A DNA stretch of 53,467 nucleotides from a virus. Positions 7,866-14,945 of the stretch are shown here, piece by piece. Location: IMG/VR virus record IMGVR_UViG_3300035698_035346, positions 1-53,467 of that record; one strand, 5' to 3'. The translations under genes were made by a program, and so were the position numbers. The notes under the pieces were generated by a model. That model made no database searches and was not told where the DNA came from. It worked only from the letters and a program-made list of their open reading frames with translations. How positions within the stretch are numbered: the first letter of the stretch is position 1; every line of letters starts with the position of its first letter.

Positions 7866-8308
7866 TCTGCTACTCCTATTTCTTTACTATTAATTATAAA
7901 TTTTGTAATTTTATCTACACTTGCTTTTACATCTAATACATCATGGTCAACTGTAAAAACATCTTTAGGTTCTTCGTAAAAATGACCTTCTCTTTCTGCT
8001 ATAGTTCTTTTTACATAAATCCAAGTAGGGTCACAAATTTCTTCTATTTCTTTTCTGGCTTCTTCCATGGGAGCAATAACACTTACAAAAACTAAAATTT
8101 CTTGTTTGGATAATTCTTTTGCTAATCTTGCAACTCTAAGATTGTGTTCTCTTCTTTCTTCTCTAGTAAAACCTGCACCTAAAGAAATACTGGCTCTCAT
8201 AGAATCTCCGTCAAGCATTACTGCATTAAATTCTTTTAGTAACTCTTTAACTACTGTTGTTTTCCCTGCTCCTGATTGACCAGTAAACCAAATAACATTA
8301 TTCTTCAT
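7862..8308 (-). CDS. APS kinase-like P-loop kinase
   Basis: The 148-residue protein has Walker A FTGQSGAGKTT (residues 8-17), the motif LDGDSMR (32-38), and then GFTREERREHNLRVARLAKE, matching the adenylylsulfate kinase pattern DGDxxR...GFsxxdRxENxRR. The family phosphorylates adenosine 5'-phosphosulfate to PAPS, the donor for sulfotransferases. A sulfotransferase-like gene is present at 10918-11511, so sulfation of a phage or host glycan is plausible. Its start follows a tRNA gene by about 20 bases; its end overlaps the nucleotidylyltransferase (ATGA-like). Some phage relatives may act on other nucleotides. Confidence 0.78.
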   Translation of the reverse strand: MKNNVIWFTGQSGAGKTTVVKELLKEFNAVMLDGDSMRASISLGAGFTREERREHNLRVARLAKELSKQEILVFVSVIAPMEEARKEIEEICDPTWIYVKRTIAEREGHFYEEPKDVFTVDHDVLDVKASVDKITKFIINSKEIGVAE

Positions 8309-8329
8309 TCTTCTCCTTTTAATTCCTTT

Positions 8330-8405
8330 TGGTACCAGCGAGAGGGATTGAACCCCTGACCAATGGCTTATCGAGCCACCGCTCTACCAACTGAGCTACA
8401 CTGGC
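8330..8405 (-). tRNA. tRNA, probably Ile (anticodon GAT)
   Basis: The 76-base cloverleaf has acceptor GCCAGTG/CGCTGGT, D-stem GCTC/GAGC, anticodon stem GTGGC/GCCAT with loop TCGATAA, T-arm AGGGG-TTCAATC-CCTCT, discriminator A and an encoded CCA. The loop places GAT at 34-36, so isoleucine. Position 33 is C where nearly all tRNAs have U, which makes the identity less certain. Confidence 0.82.
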
Positions 8406-8406
8406 A

Positions 8407-8769
8407 TTAATTTTGATATCCACAATTATCATATATCTGTTTATTATGTTTAAACTTACCTTCTTTAAACCAAGTCATTCCTTTACAACAAGGACAACCA
8501 TGTATTTCTCTAGCTCCGCATTCGTGACACTTCTTAGATATACCGAAGCTAAAAAATCTTAACTCAATTGAAAAAAGTTTATGTACTCTAGGAAGTTCTG
8601 CCCCACAAAACGGACAAGGGTTCATCGGTCTAGATTTCTTTTTTTTCCTTTTACCCATATGTTTTTCTATTTCAGGAAAAATAGGTATATTGGTATTTTT
8701 CTGTTCAGTCTTATTAGGTTTTCCCCAATTACCTGCTGCCCATCTTTGGATTTTTCTATTGATTCGCAT
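8407..8769 (-). CDS. Zinc-ribbon protein (120 aa)
   Basis: A basic N-terminal half (KRKKKKSR) is followed by paired cysteine motifs CPFC, CHEC and CPCC, with a last CGYQN, suggesting two zinc ribbons. Such proteins bind nucleic acid or support other proteins. The stop lies one base from the tRNA gene. Function unknown. Confidence 0.6.
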   Translation of the reverse strand: MRINRKIQRWAAGNWGKPNKTEQKNTNIPIFPEIEKHMGKRKKKKSRPMNPCPFCGAELPRVHKLFSIELRFFSFGISKKCHECGAREIHGCPCCKGMTWFKEGKFKHNKQIYDNCGYQN

Positions 8770-8787
8770 CTTTCACTCCAATGCTTT

Positions 8788-9192
8788 TTATTTCCTTATA
8801 AATTGTGTTATATTATCTGCGGTTATCTTGAAATTATGAACCACATCAGAATCTAAAGTTTCTAATGCTATTAAATATCCTTCATGCGTTGCTAAAGAAG
8901 AGTCATATAATTTAATAATATGATTTTCATTAAGTAAATTTGTAAGATTACCAAATCTATCGCTTGCATCCCATAAAGAGACATCAAAATCAACTTGACT
9001 TCCTGATAACAAAACAAAATAATTACCATAAGGTTTTATTAATTCCAACATATCTAAAAGATGTGGATAACAAAATCTAACATAACCACCACTTTTTTCG
9101 TCTAATAATACAACATTCTCTGTTTTTGTAGGTATTAGTTTAATAATCTCTAATAAATATTTTCTTATGTCTTCATATTTTAAATTGTCCAT
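8788..9192 (-). CDS. Hypothetical protein (134 aa)
   Basis: I do not recognise this protein. It is a mixed alpha/beta sequence with no membrane segment or cysteine cluster. It follows the RLRCLT-motif gene after 2 bases, so the two are probably translated from one message. Confidence 0.6.
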   Translation of the reverse strand: MDNLKYEDIRKYLLEIIKLIPTKTENVVLLDEKSGGYVRFCYPHLLDMLELIKPYGNYFVLLSGSQVDFDVSLWDASDRFGNLTNLLNENHIIKLYDSSLATHEGYLIALETLDSDVVHNFKITADNITQFIRK

Positions 9193-9194
9193 TC

Positions 9195-9515
9195 TTATTC
9201 CTTATCTGTTAAACATCTAAGTCTATTTGCACATATGTTACATTTTTGATTTTTACACAATTCTAATTGGTGTTCAAAGCATTGTATTATAACTGCTACT
9301 GTACTAACATCAAAAACATAAGGACTACGGTTACCAAAGGTGTCCTGTTCTAGCTGAGATAAACTTACAGTTTCATATTGTTCGCCAGCTGAAGGATAAA
9401 GACTCCTTATTAACTTAGCATTTGGAGTATTTTTTACACCTTCAAGACAAGCTGTTGTGTGACCAGTCCCTCTAGGAATGTTTTTTATAGCTCGTATTAT
9501 GTTAAATATATTCAT
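9195..9515 (-). CDS. Hypothetical protein with C-terminal CxxCxxRLRCLT motif
   Basis: The 106-residue protein ends with KCNICANRLRCLTDKE. The same C-x2-C-x2-R-L-R-C-L-T motif occurs in ORFs at 29770-30129 and 42257-42568 and, diverged, at 49041-49571. An N-terminal IPRGTGHTT segment could be a weak phosphate-binding loop. I do not recognise the family; the three close cysteines suggest a metal site. Confidence 0.6.
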   Translation of the reverse strand: MNIFNIIRAIKNIPRGTGHTTACLEGVKNTPNAKLIRSLYPSAGEQYETVSLSQLEQDTFGNRSPYVFDVSTVAVIIQCFEHQLELCKNQKCNICANRLRCLTDKE

Positions 9516-9582
9516 ATTTAAGACTTCCAGTTAATATATACCAAGCTAATAAATATTTTTCTTTTAAATTTTTTGTTTTCAT
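9502..9582 (-). CDS. Tiny hydrophobic ORF (26 aa)
   Basis: A 26-residue ORF (MKTKNLKEKYLLAWYILTGS...) starts 7 bases after AAAGGA and its last codons overlap the start of the next gene. A basic N-terminus followed by a hydrophobic stretch suggests a small membrane peptide. Confidence 0.4.
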   Translation of the reverse strand: MKTKNLKEKYLLAWYILTGSLKYEYI

Positions 9583-9600
9583 TACTTATCCTTTTATTTT

Positions 9601-9674
9601 TGGCAAGCCTACTAGGGTTCGAACCTAGGTAATTGGCTCCAAAAGCCAATATGTTACCATTACATCATAGACTT
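9601..9674 (-). tRNA. tRNA-Gln (anticodon TTG)
   Basis: The 74-base cloverleaf has acceptor AAGTCTA/TAGGCTT, anticodon stem TTGGC/GCCAA with loop TTTTGGA (anticodon TTG), T-arm CTAGG-TTCGAAC-CCTAG, discriminator G and encoded CCA. Its 5' end overlaps the stop codon of the NADAR gene by 2 bases. It differs from the tRNA-Trp at 24034-24107 at only 11 positions, 5 of them in the anticodon loop. Confidence 0.93.
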
Positions 9675-10137
9675 ATTTTGGTAACTTACTAATTTCTATA
9701 CGTTGTTTTATTTGTAATTCGTGTCTAATTAACATTATTATTTTTCCTAGATTATTTTGTTTATGTATGTCTTTACATTCGTGACAAGTACAAACACCCC
9801 AATAATTATCATGCCACCAATTACCTTCAATTAGTTCGTGAGGACCAGTAGCTAATAATAACTTTTTTAATCTTTCATCTTGAAACTTTTGTTTTACTAC
9901 TCTATACATTATATCCCATTTTGTGTGTTCCCAATACGAAACTTTTTCTATTTTTTGTCCTAATCTTTGGGCTTGTCCTGGTGTTATATCTATAAAACTT
10001 TTCATTTCTTTAACTAATACACATTTAGAAGCCTGATAAGCATTTTCTGTTGAGGGAAAGTTGTAACCATCTGACCAAATCTCTATTGGTTCAAAATTAG
10101 ATAACCATTTATATTCACCATAAAAACCGTGTATCAT
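9673..10137 (-). CDS. NADAR (YbiA-like) domain protein
   Basis: This 154-residue protein matches the NADAR family: HGFYGEYKWLSNFEPIEI at the start, then FPSTENAYQASK, RLGQKI and HELIEGNWWHDNYWG, which correspond to the conserved F...LSNF..., S/T-x-E-x-x-Y-Q-x-x-K and W-D-x-x-W-G blocks. NADAR proteins act on ADP-ribose-linked compounds; members have been reported to cleave riboflavin intermediates (YbiA/RibX) or to remove ADP-ribose from guanine in DNA. In a phage, reversal of DarT-type DNA ADP-ribosylation is an attractive role, but is inference. I place the start at 10137 behind AGGAAG, after a hairpin at 10158-10181; an in-frame start at 10230 would encode that hairpin. Confidence 0.85.
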   Translation of the reverse strand: MIHGFYGEYKWLSNFEPIEIWSDGYNFPSTENAYQASKCVLVKEMKSFIDITPGQAQRLGQKIEKVSYWEHTKWDIMYRVVKQKFQDERLKKLLLATGPHELIEGNWWHDNYWGVCTCHECKDIHKQNNLGKIIMLIRHELQIKQRIEISKLPK

Positions 10138-10157
10138 GTTACTTCCTTTTTTTAGAT

Positions 10158-10181
10158 AGGTGGGAAGAATTAACTCCCCAC
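10158..10181 (-). promoter_or_regulatory. Hairpin just upstream of the NADAR start
   Basis: On the minus strand GGTGGG pairs with CCCACC around a loop of about 12 bases, part of which can also pair (G-U). It ends about 13 bases before the AGGAAG ribosome binding site. No T run follows, so it is not a simple terminator. It may affect mRNA processing or translation. Confidence 0.35.
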
Positions 10182-10264
10182 CCACAATATGAATAGAACA
10201 TTTATAACATCGTTTAACTGAATAAAGCAATTTTAGCTTTGGTCTCCTAACATTATTACATTTA

Positions 10265-10366
10265 CTACCTGCCTATTAACGAACAGAGCAAGTCTCCAGC
10301 GTTAACACTAACATCAACTATATAACCACCGACTACATTACAAAAACTTCCGAGTGCTGCTACCAT
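10265..10366 (-). CDS. Small hydrophobic ORF (33 aa)
   Basis: A 33-residue ORF (MVAALGSFCNVVGGYIVDVS...) starts 9 bases after AGGAGG, one of the better SD sites of the region. It lies immediately after the tmRNA 3' end. It is short, uncharged and glycine/valine-rich, like small membrane-active peptides. Function unknown. Confidence 0.45.
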   Translation of the reverse strand: MVAALGSFCNVVGGYIVDVSVNAGDLLCSLIGR

Positions 10367-10414
10367 CTTATCAAACCTCCTAACGTCTTAGTTTTTCTAT
10401 TCATATTATCTTTT

Positions 10415-10768
10415 TGGTGGAACTGCTGGGAATCTAACCCAGGTCCAGTAAAACTTCCAACTAATCTTTCTACATGTGTAGTTAATTTTTTAATTTAAAT
10501 GATTATCAAAAATAAACAAAAATATTATCATCTAGTACTATGAGTCTTAGTTTATTCTGCTAGTACAACAAAATAAAAGCGTCTTGATTCTGGTAAAACT
10601 ACAAACTATACAAGAACAGTTTGAAGAGTTGCTTCAGCTATGATAGCCTCAGCCTCACGTACAGGATTATATTCTGCATTTATTACTTTTTAGGTTTTTT
10701 ACAAGGCCACCTAAACCCTTGACATGCTTAACTAATCTTCACTTCTCTGTCGAGTATCCTTCAGCCCC
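10415..10768 (-). ncRNA. ssrA: tmRNA (transfer-messenger RNA)
   Basis: The 354-base minus-strand RNA begins GGGGCTG and has CGACAG shortly after, the usual 5' end of tmRNA. It ends in a tRNA-like half: GGACCTGGGTTAGATTCCCA gives the T-arm and CAGTTCC pairs with GGGGCTG (two G-U), followed by ACCA. A tag frame starts at GCA (10677) after AAAAAGTAATAAAT and ends at TAG (10606), giving 23 residues from AEYNPVRE to LQTVLV. tmRNA with SmpB rescues stalled ribosomes and tags the nascent protein. The tag is long for a bacterial tmRNA and lacks the usual LAA-like end. No SmpB is seen in this window, so host SmpB would be used. Confidence 0.93.
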
Positions 10769-10909
10769 ATTAATTTTGACACTTTCTTTATCATTTAAAC
10801 AACTAATAACTAGTGATTCTATTGCTAAATTTATTGCTTCAAAAACATTTCTTTGTCTGCATTGTCTTTTATATTGAATTAAAATACTCATTGCTTGTTC
10901 GTTATTCAT
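10739..10909 (-). CDS. Small ORF overlapping the tmRNA 5' end (56 aa)
   Basis: A 56-residue ORF (MNNEQAMSILIQYKRQCRQR...) starts behind AAGGA and ends 29 bases inside the tmRNA gene, so its last ten codons (GAEGYSTEK region) come from tmRNA sequence. The N-terminal part is helical and resembles a real protein. Processing of the tmRNA 5' end would cut this message. Function unknown. Confidence 0.5.
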   Translation of the reverse strand: MNNEQAMSILIQYKRQCRQRNVFEAINLAIESLVISCLNDKESVKINGAEGYSTEK

Positions 10910-10917
10910 AAATTTCC

Positions 10918-11511
10918 TTAGTTGTTAGGTTTTTCTACCATGTGTTGTAAGTTTCTAAATGGTTGTATCTTTAATAATTCTTCTACTTCAGTTAACTCTT
11001 TATTAACATCTTTTAATAAATCTTCGTATTCTATATGACAACATCTATCTGGATTTGCTGCCATAAATAAATAAAAAGCATTATAGGTCTCTCTCCACCA
11101 ATCATGATACATTGGTAAACTTATTGTTCCTCTAGGTGAAGTTTCATTTTTTATCCATGAATTATAAGTGCTATTTACATCTCTTCTAATAAATACAAAT
11201 TTTGCTTCAGGAAATTTCATAGCTAACCACTTCCAATTGAAAAATTCTATACCAGGATTACCTACAATCTTAGCTCCCATCCAAAGGTCTTTACTTTCCA
11301 ATTGCTGTAATGCGTTGAAGTGATATTCAGATTTTCTATATCTTTTTATATCAATAGATTGAGCTGCAAAAATTAATTCATGCGGCTCAAATAAGACATT
11401 TTTAATATCTGGATTTTCCATTATTAATTGTCTTAAAAAAGATGTTCCGCTTCTTCTCATACCTAAAACAAAAAAGGTTTTAGTTCCATCAAAAGTTATT
11501 GGTTGGTACAT
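10918..11511 (-). CDS. Sulfotransferase-like protein
   Basis: The 197-residue protein has TFFVLGMRRSGTSFLRQLI (residues 13-30), the 5'-phosphosulfate-binding loop of sulfotransferases, and KFVFIRRDVNSTYNSW (about 106-121), the 3'-phosphate-binding strand with a conserved R and S. It would transfer sulfate from PAPS to a sugar or peptide hydroxyl. The APS-kinase-like gene at 7862-8308 could supply PAPS. It is shorter than most family members but has both cofactor motifs. Acceptor unknown. Confidence 0.8.
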   Translation of the reverse strand: MYQPITFDGTKTFFVLGMRRSGTSFLRQLIMENPDIKNVLFEPHELIFAAQSIDIKRYRKSEYHFNALQQLESKDLWMGAKIVGNPGIEFFNWKWLAMKFPEAKFVFIRRDVNSTYNSWIKNETSPRGTISLPMYHDWWRETYNAFYLFMAANPDRCCHIEYEDLLKDVNKELTEVEELLKIQPFRNLQHMVEKPNN

Positions 11512-11753
11512 TTTTTCTCCTCATATTTTATTGGTTTAATTGTAGCTACATCTCCTTGACCCTCTATTATTCTATATTCACACTCAAACCTATCCTCTGT
11601 CCCTACTTTTTTAGAAACTAAATGGGCTGCTATCTTATCAGCATAAAAAGATAAATTAGCTGTTCCTTTTACTTCAGGAAATATCATATCGTTTTCAGCT
11701 AGATATCCTAATATCATATCTGATAATTTATTTATTTGGCTTTTTTGGCTCAT
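11496..11753 (-). CDS. Hypothetical protein (85 aa)
   Basis: I do not recognise this protein. It has a helical N-terminus and a beta-rich C-terminus ending EEKKCTNQ. The start is uncertain between an ATG at 11753 and nearby TTG codons (11759, 11756), all downstream of GGAAGG. It overlaps both neighbours, so translation is probably coupled. Confidence 0.55.
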   Translation of the reverse strand: MSQKSQINKLSDMILGYLAENDMIFPEVKGTANLSFYADKIAAHLVSKKVGTEDRFECEYRIIEGQGDVATIKPIKYEEKKCTNQ

Positions 11754-11952
11754 CAACAATGCACCTTCCCATTATTACCTTTTTATTACTTTTTAATTCA
11801 TAAGTAAGAGTATGTGTATGTATAAAATATCTGCCATCAGGAGTTGACTTGACTATATTTAAACCAGATATTGCCCACATTAGAAGAAATAAAGAAAACA
11901 CTACACTACAACCACCAATAAAACTATCAATCCAATTATCAACTGTATTCAT
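11728..11952 (-). CDS. Small membrane protein (74 aa)
   Basis: The start at 11952 is 6 bases after GGAGG. One hydrophobic segment (about residues 13-33, CSVVFSLFLLMWAISGL) is followed by a soluble beta-rich tail, so a single-pass membrane protein is likely. No family recognised. Confidence 0.55.
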   Translation of the reverse strand: MNTVDNWIDSFIGGCSVVFSLFLLMWAISGLNIVKSTPDGRYFIHTHTLTYELKSNKKVIMGRCIVDEPKKPNK

Positions 11953-12700
11953 TATCGTCCTCCAAAAATTCATGTTTATTTTGTAAATTAATATCTAAAG
12001 TTTTAAAACTTTCACCCCACAATAAACCTTTTTCTCTTCTTTTACGAAAACACTCATCATCTAAATTTTTTACCATCCCTCTTGTAATTTTATGAGTACT
12101 ATCTTTATAAGATGGCACTCTATTAGGATGATAATGAGTTAATTTTGCTGTTTCTGAAAAATGAAACTTATCTAAACTTTTAGCGTATTCATACATTTCT
12201 CTATCTTGGTAGAAGTGTAAATAAGATATCATACATACTTGGTTATCTTGATATCGTTCTATAAATTTTTTACCTAAAGCTACTTGACCAAATTCTGTTC
12301 CATGTAAACCTTTTTGATTAGGACATCTTTGTCTGATGCCAACAACACCGTCTGTATCTGGGAAACATGCTTCTAAATCTTTACTTAAATTTTCTAAACA
12401 ATCAACATCTAATTCAACATCATCAACTAACCAAACCATAGCATCTTTAATTTCATCAAAATGATATTTAGTAAAATGGTTCCAGCATCCGCTCACGAAT
12501 TTATGTTTACTCATTACATAACATTTTACTTTTTCATTGGTCCTAAAATGTCTTTTTATATGACTCATAGTACTATAATCTTTATTATCCGCTAATACAT
12601 GGATATCAAAATCTTGATGAGTACTAGCTAAAATAGATGTCAAAAGATTTTCTAACTTTTCGACCCTTTTGTAAGTTGGAATTACTATTGCAAAATGCAT
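11939..12700 (-). CDS. Glycosyltransferase family 2-like
   Basis: The 253-residue protein begins MHFAIVIPTYKRVEKLENLL, the classical start of GT-A family 2 enzymes, and has the acidic cluster VWLVDDVELD near residue 95, the position of the DxD metal motif. It is the first gene after a strong promoter at 12745-12773. It may transfer a sugar in the glycan cassette; substrate unknown. Confidence 0.78.
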   Translation of the reverse strand: MHFAIVIPTYKRVEKLENLLTSILASTHQDFDIHVLADNKDYSTMSHIKRHFRTNEKVKCYVMSKHKFVSGCWNHFTKYHFDEIKDAMVWLVDDVELDVDCLENLSKDLEACFPDTDGVVGIRQRCPNQKGLHGTEFGQVALGKKFIERYQDNQVCMISYLHFYQDREMYEYAKSLDKFHFSETAKLTHYHPNRVPSYKDSTHKITRGMVKNLDDECFRKRREKGLLWGESFKTLDINLQNKHEFLEDDNEYS

Positions 12701-12744
12701 ACTACTCCTTTTATTTACTTGTTTTTCCTTCTATCTTCACCCTT

Positions 12745-12773
12745 ATTATATCACAAAGGCAGGCAAATAGTAA
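12745..12773 (-). promoter_or_regulatory. Sigma70-type promoter P1
   Basis: The -35 box TTACTA (12768-12773) and -10 box TATAAT (12745-12750) are separated by 17 bases and followed by AAGGGTGAAGATAG. The same module occurs at 30805, 48598 and 52474. It would start transcription near 12738, 38 bases before the GT2 gene. Confidence 0.85.
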
Positions 12774-12776
12774 CTT

Positions 12777-13865
12777 TTATTTTAAAAATTCTTTTATTTT
12801 TTGACAAATTATTATTATTTCTTCGTCTGTTAGAGTCAAAGAAGAAGGTAGCCACAAACCTGTTCTAGAAAACTCTTCTGAGTTAGGTAAATTTAAATCT
12901 AGTTTATAATCCCCTTGTGAATAAATAGGCTGATATATTGTCCTTGTCTTGATATCGTTCTCCAGTAGGTATGCTTTTAGTTCATCTCTTTTATCTGTAA
13001 AAATTTCAATAAACCACGGAACTGTATATTCAAAATCATTGTATAACATCTTAACTTTATTTAATAGTTCAGGATAAAGATTGTCTATATACAAAGAGAG
13101 TATATCTTTTTTTCTATTTATTCTCCATTCAATATCTTCCATTTGAGACAATCCAACTATTGCTTGCAAGTCTGTAAACTTTGAATTTATACCAAAATTA
13201 CTATAAACATCTGACCCTGCCTCACTTCTACCGTGGTCTTTAAGTTGTAAAACATTTAAAGCCAAAATTTCATCATTTGTTGTTAAAATACCCCCCTGAC
13301 CAGTCGAAATAATTTTAGGTACACTCAAACTAAAACTTGTTAAATGGTCATCATTACCTATCATTTGACCACCACTTCTTTTAGAACCAAATGCTTGAGC
13401 TGCATCTTCTATAAAAACAATGTTAGAATTCTGACACACCTGAATAAAATCTTTAAGTTCGTCTTCACAATGACTTCTACCATTTAAAGATACATATATC
13501 ACTGCTTGGATATCTTTTTCTTTGAGTGCTTTTTCTAAATTCAAACAACCGTTCTCTGGGTCTATATCAACGAATATTGGATTTGCCCCTATTAATTTTA
13601 CTGCATTAGCTGTAGCCATCATTGAATGTGAAGGAACAACAACATTATGACCAGCTTTAATTCCTTCAGCCAATAAAGCCATACTTAAACTTATAGTTCC
13701 GTTATTAACACAAAAAACATATTTAACTCCTAAAAATTCTCTTATCTTTTGTTCGAATTCTTTAGTTTTCCAGTGTTCGGTATACCAATTTTTATCTAAA
13801 GCATAATCATATAATGCTTCGGCTAATTTTTTTCTTTCAAATAAGGGTTCGTATTGATATATCAT
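12777..13865 (-). CDS. DegT/DnrJ/EryC1/StrS family sugar aminotransferase
   Basis: The 362-residue protein has the family layout: the PLP-phosphate region (NNGTISLSMALLA, about 55-67), FIEDAAQAFGSKRSG (about 152-166, D/Q contacts to the cofactor) and FSLSVPKIISTGQGG (about 180-195), whose lysine forms the Schiff base. Such enzymes add an amino group to a keto-sugar nucleotide. A GDP-mannose 4,6-dehydratase on the same strand would give the keto-sugar used by perosamine synthases, so GDP-perosamine is one candidate product. It precedes promoter P1 and overlaps the HAD gene by 4 bases. Confidence 0.88.
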   Translation of the reverse strand: MIYQYEPLFERKKLAEALYDYALDKNWYTEHWKTKEFEQKIREFLGVKYVFCVNNGTISLSMALLAEGIKAGHNVVVPSHSMMATANAVKLIGANPIFVDIDPENGCLNLEKALKEKDIQAVIYVSLNGRSHCEDELKDFIQVCQNSNIVFIEDAAQAFGSKRSGGQMIGNDDHLTSFSLSVPKIISTGQGGILTTNDEILALNVLQLKDHGRSEAGSDVYSNFGINSKFTDLQAIVGLSQMEDIEWRINRKKDILSLYIDNLYPELLNKVKMLYNDFEYTVPWFIEIFTDKRDELKAYLLENDIKTRTIYQPIYSQGDYKLDLNLPNSEEFSRTGLWLPSSLTLTDEEIIIICQKIKEFLK

Positions 13866-14254
13866 TGTTTTGCCTTCTCTTTTGCTATTTTATTTTCGTT
13901 AAAATCAATAAAAGTATTAATTAATGTACTGCTTAATCCACCTTGATAAGCAGAGATGGCTTTATCATCTATTAACATGTCATACGAAGGTTTATTCCAT
14001 ATTATTTCATCATAAGGGACTCTGTGTTTCTTGAGCCATTTTCTCGTTGCATCTTTTATTTCATCTGGGCCGTAACGACTAGTAAAAATTATAATCTTGT
14101 TTCCTTCTTTTTTCATATCACATAAAACTTTAATGTGTTTTTTATAAGGTTGTAACTTTAAAAGTTGTTTAGGGACTAGTTTATTCTCATGATTACTTTT
14201 AATAGGTTGACACAAAGTATTATCTAAATCAAAAGCTATTATCTTATTTTTCAT
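13862..14254 (-). CDS. HAD-family phosphatase
   Basis: The 130-residue protein has HAD motif I AFDLDNTLC (residues 7-15), motif II as IIFTSR and motif IV MLIDDKA. It resembles small capsule-biosynthesis HAD phosphatases. The gene overlaps the aminotransferase and cupin genes by 4 bases each, forming a sugar-metabolism trio, so a sugar-phosphate substrate is likely. Confidence 0.78.
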   Translation of the reverse strand: MKNKIIAFDLDNTLCQPIKSNHENKLVPKQLLKLQPYKKHIKVLCDMKKEGNKIIIFTSRYGPDEIKDATRKWLKKHRVPYDEIIWNKPSYDMLIDDKAISAYQGGLSSTLINTFIDFNENKIAKEKAKQ

Positions 14255-14613
14255 TTTTCACCCTCATTTATACTATTAACTTCTTCTCTAAATAAAATAT
14301 GTTTGTCTTTTTTTTCTTCTATTGTTGCACCCCATTCCAAAATAGTGCTGTCTGTTAAGGAAATAAAATAATGAGGAGTGTCTTTTGGGATAACCCAACT
14401 GTCACCAGTATTAAGATAAATAATTTCATCACCTATAAAATATTTAACAGAACCTTCTATAACACAAGTATATTCATCATTAATTTTATGAATACATCCT
14501 CCTCTAGCTTTATCTTTTTTTGTATGAAATATAGTGACTTCTTCCCATTTCATATCTTCTGTTAGTGAAGCAATCTTACCTCTAAAATCTTCATGTATAG
14601 TGTCTAGTTTCAT
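14251..14613 (-). CDS. Cupin, WxcM/FdtA-like
   Basis: The 120-residue protein has a cupin pattern: GGCIHKINDEYTCVIEGSVK, then GDSWVIPKDTPHYF. Related WxcM/FdtA and epimerase-like cupins isomerise keto-sugar nucleotides. It overlaps the HAD gene by 4 bases and follows a deaminase gene. Sugar isomerase is the best guess from context. Confidence 0.72.
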   Translation of the reverse strand: MKLDTIHEDFRGKIASLTEDMKWEEVTIFHTKKDKARGGCIHKINDEYTCVIEGSVKYFIGDEIIYLNTGDSWVIPKDTPHYFISLTDSTILEWGATIEEKKDKHILFREEVNSINEGEK

Positions 14614-14945
14614 ATTTTTTCTCCTATTATTATTTTATCTATTCCATATTGTTTCATGATTTTTTGGCAATTATCACAACAATAAGTATGTCCAATAAGA
14701 TATAAAGTACTCCCTTTAGCTTCTTTTTTTGCTATCTTACAAGCATCAATTTCTGCATGAGAATTTTGTTTACATATTTTTTTACATAATTCGTACCCTT
14801 CACCACTCTTATATTTTAAAATATCTCTAGGGCAAACTTTTTGCGGATTTTTACACCAATTACTTCCAATATAATGTTTACCGTTTTTATTTACAATAAT
14901 AGCTGTGACTTCTTGTTTTGCACATCTTCCCTTTTTAGTTAGCAT
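14610..14945 (-). CDS. dCMP/cytidine deaminase family protein
   Basis: The protein has NSHAEIDAC (H and catalytic E) and YCCDNCQ (C-x2-C), the zinc site of the deoxycytidylate deaminase family. dCMP deaminase makes dUMP for dTTP supply, which fits an AT-rich phage. The ATG at 14945 lies inside the end of the helicase gene and has only a weak SD; a longer frame to 15002 (130 residues) is possible. A base-modifying or sugar-pathway deaminase is less likely. Confidence 0.75.
   Translation of the reverse strand: MLTKKGRCAKQEVTAIIVNKNGKHYIGSNWCKNPQKVCPRDILKYKSGEGYELCKKICKQNSHAEIDACKIAKKEAKGSTLYLIGHTYCCDNCQKIMKQYGIDKIIIGEKI

Noticed and set aside
10158-10181. Rho-independent terminator before NADAR
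   Set aside because: The stem is good but is not followed by a T run on the transcribed strand, and it sits just upstream of an SD.
9673-10230. Longer NADAR start at 10230
   Set aside because: The extra 31 residues cross a hairpin and lack an SD; the ATG at 10137 has AGGAAG and begins at the family start.
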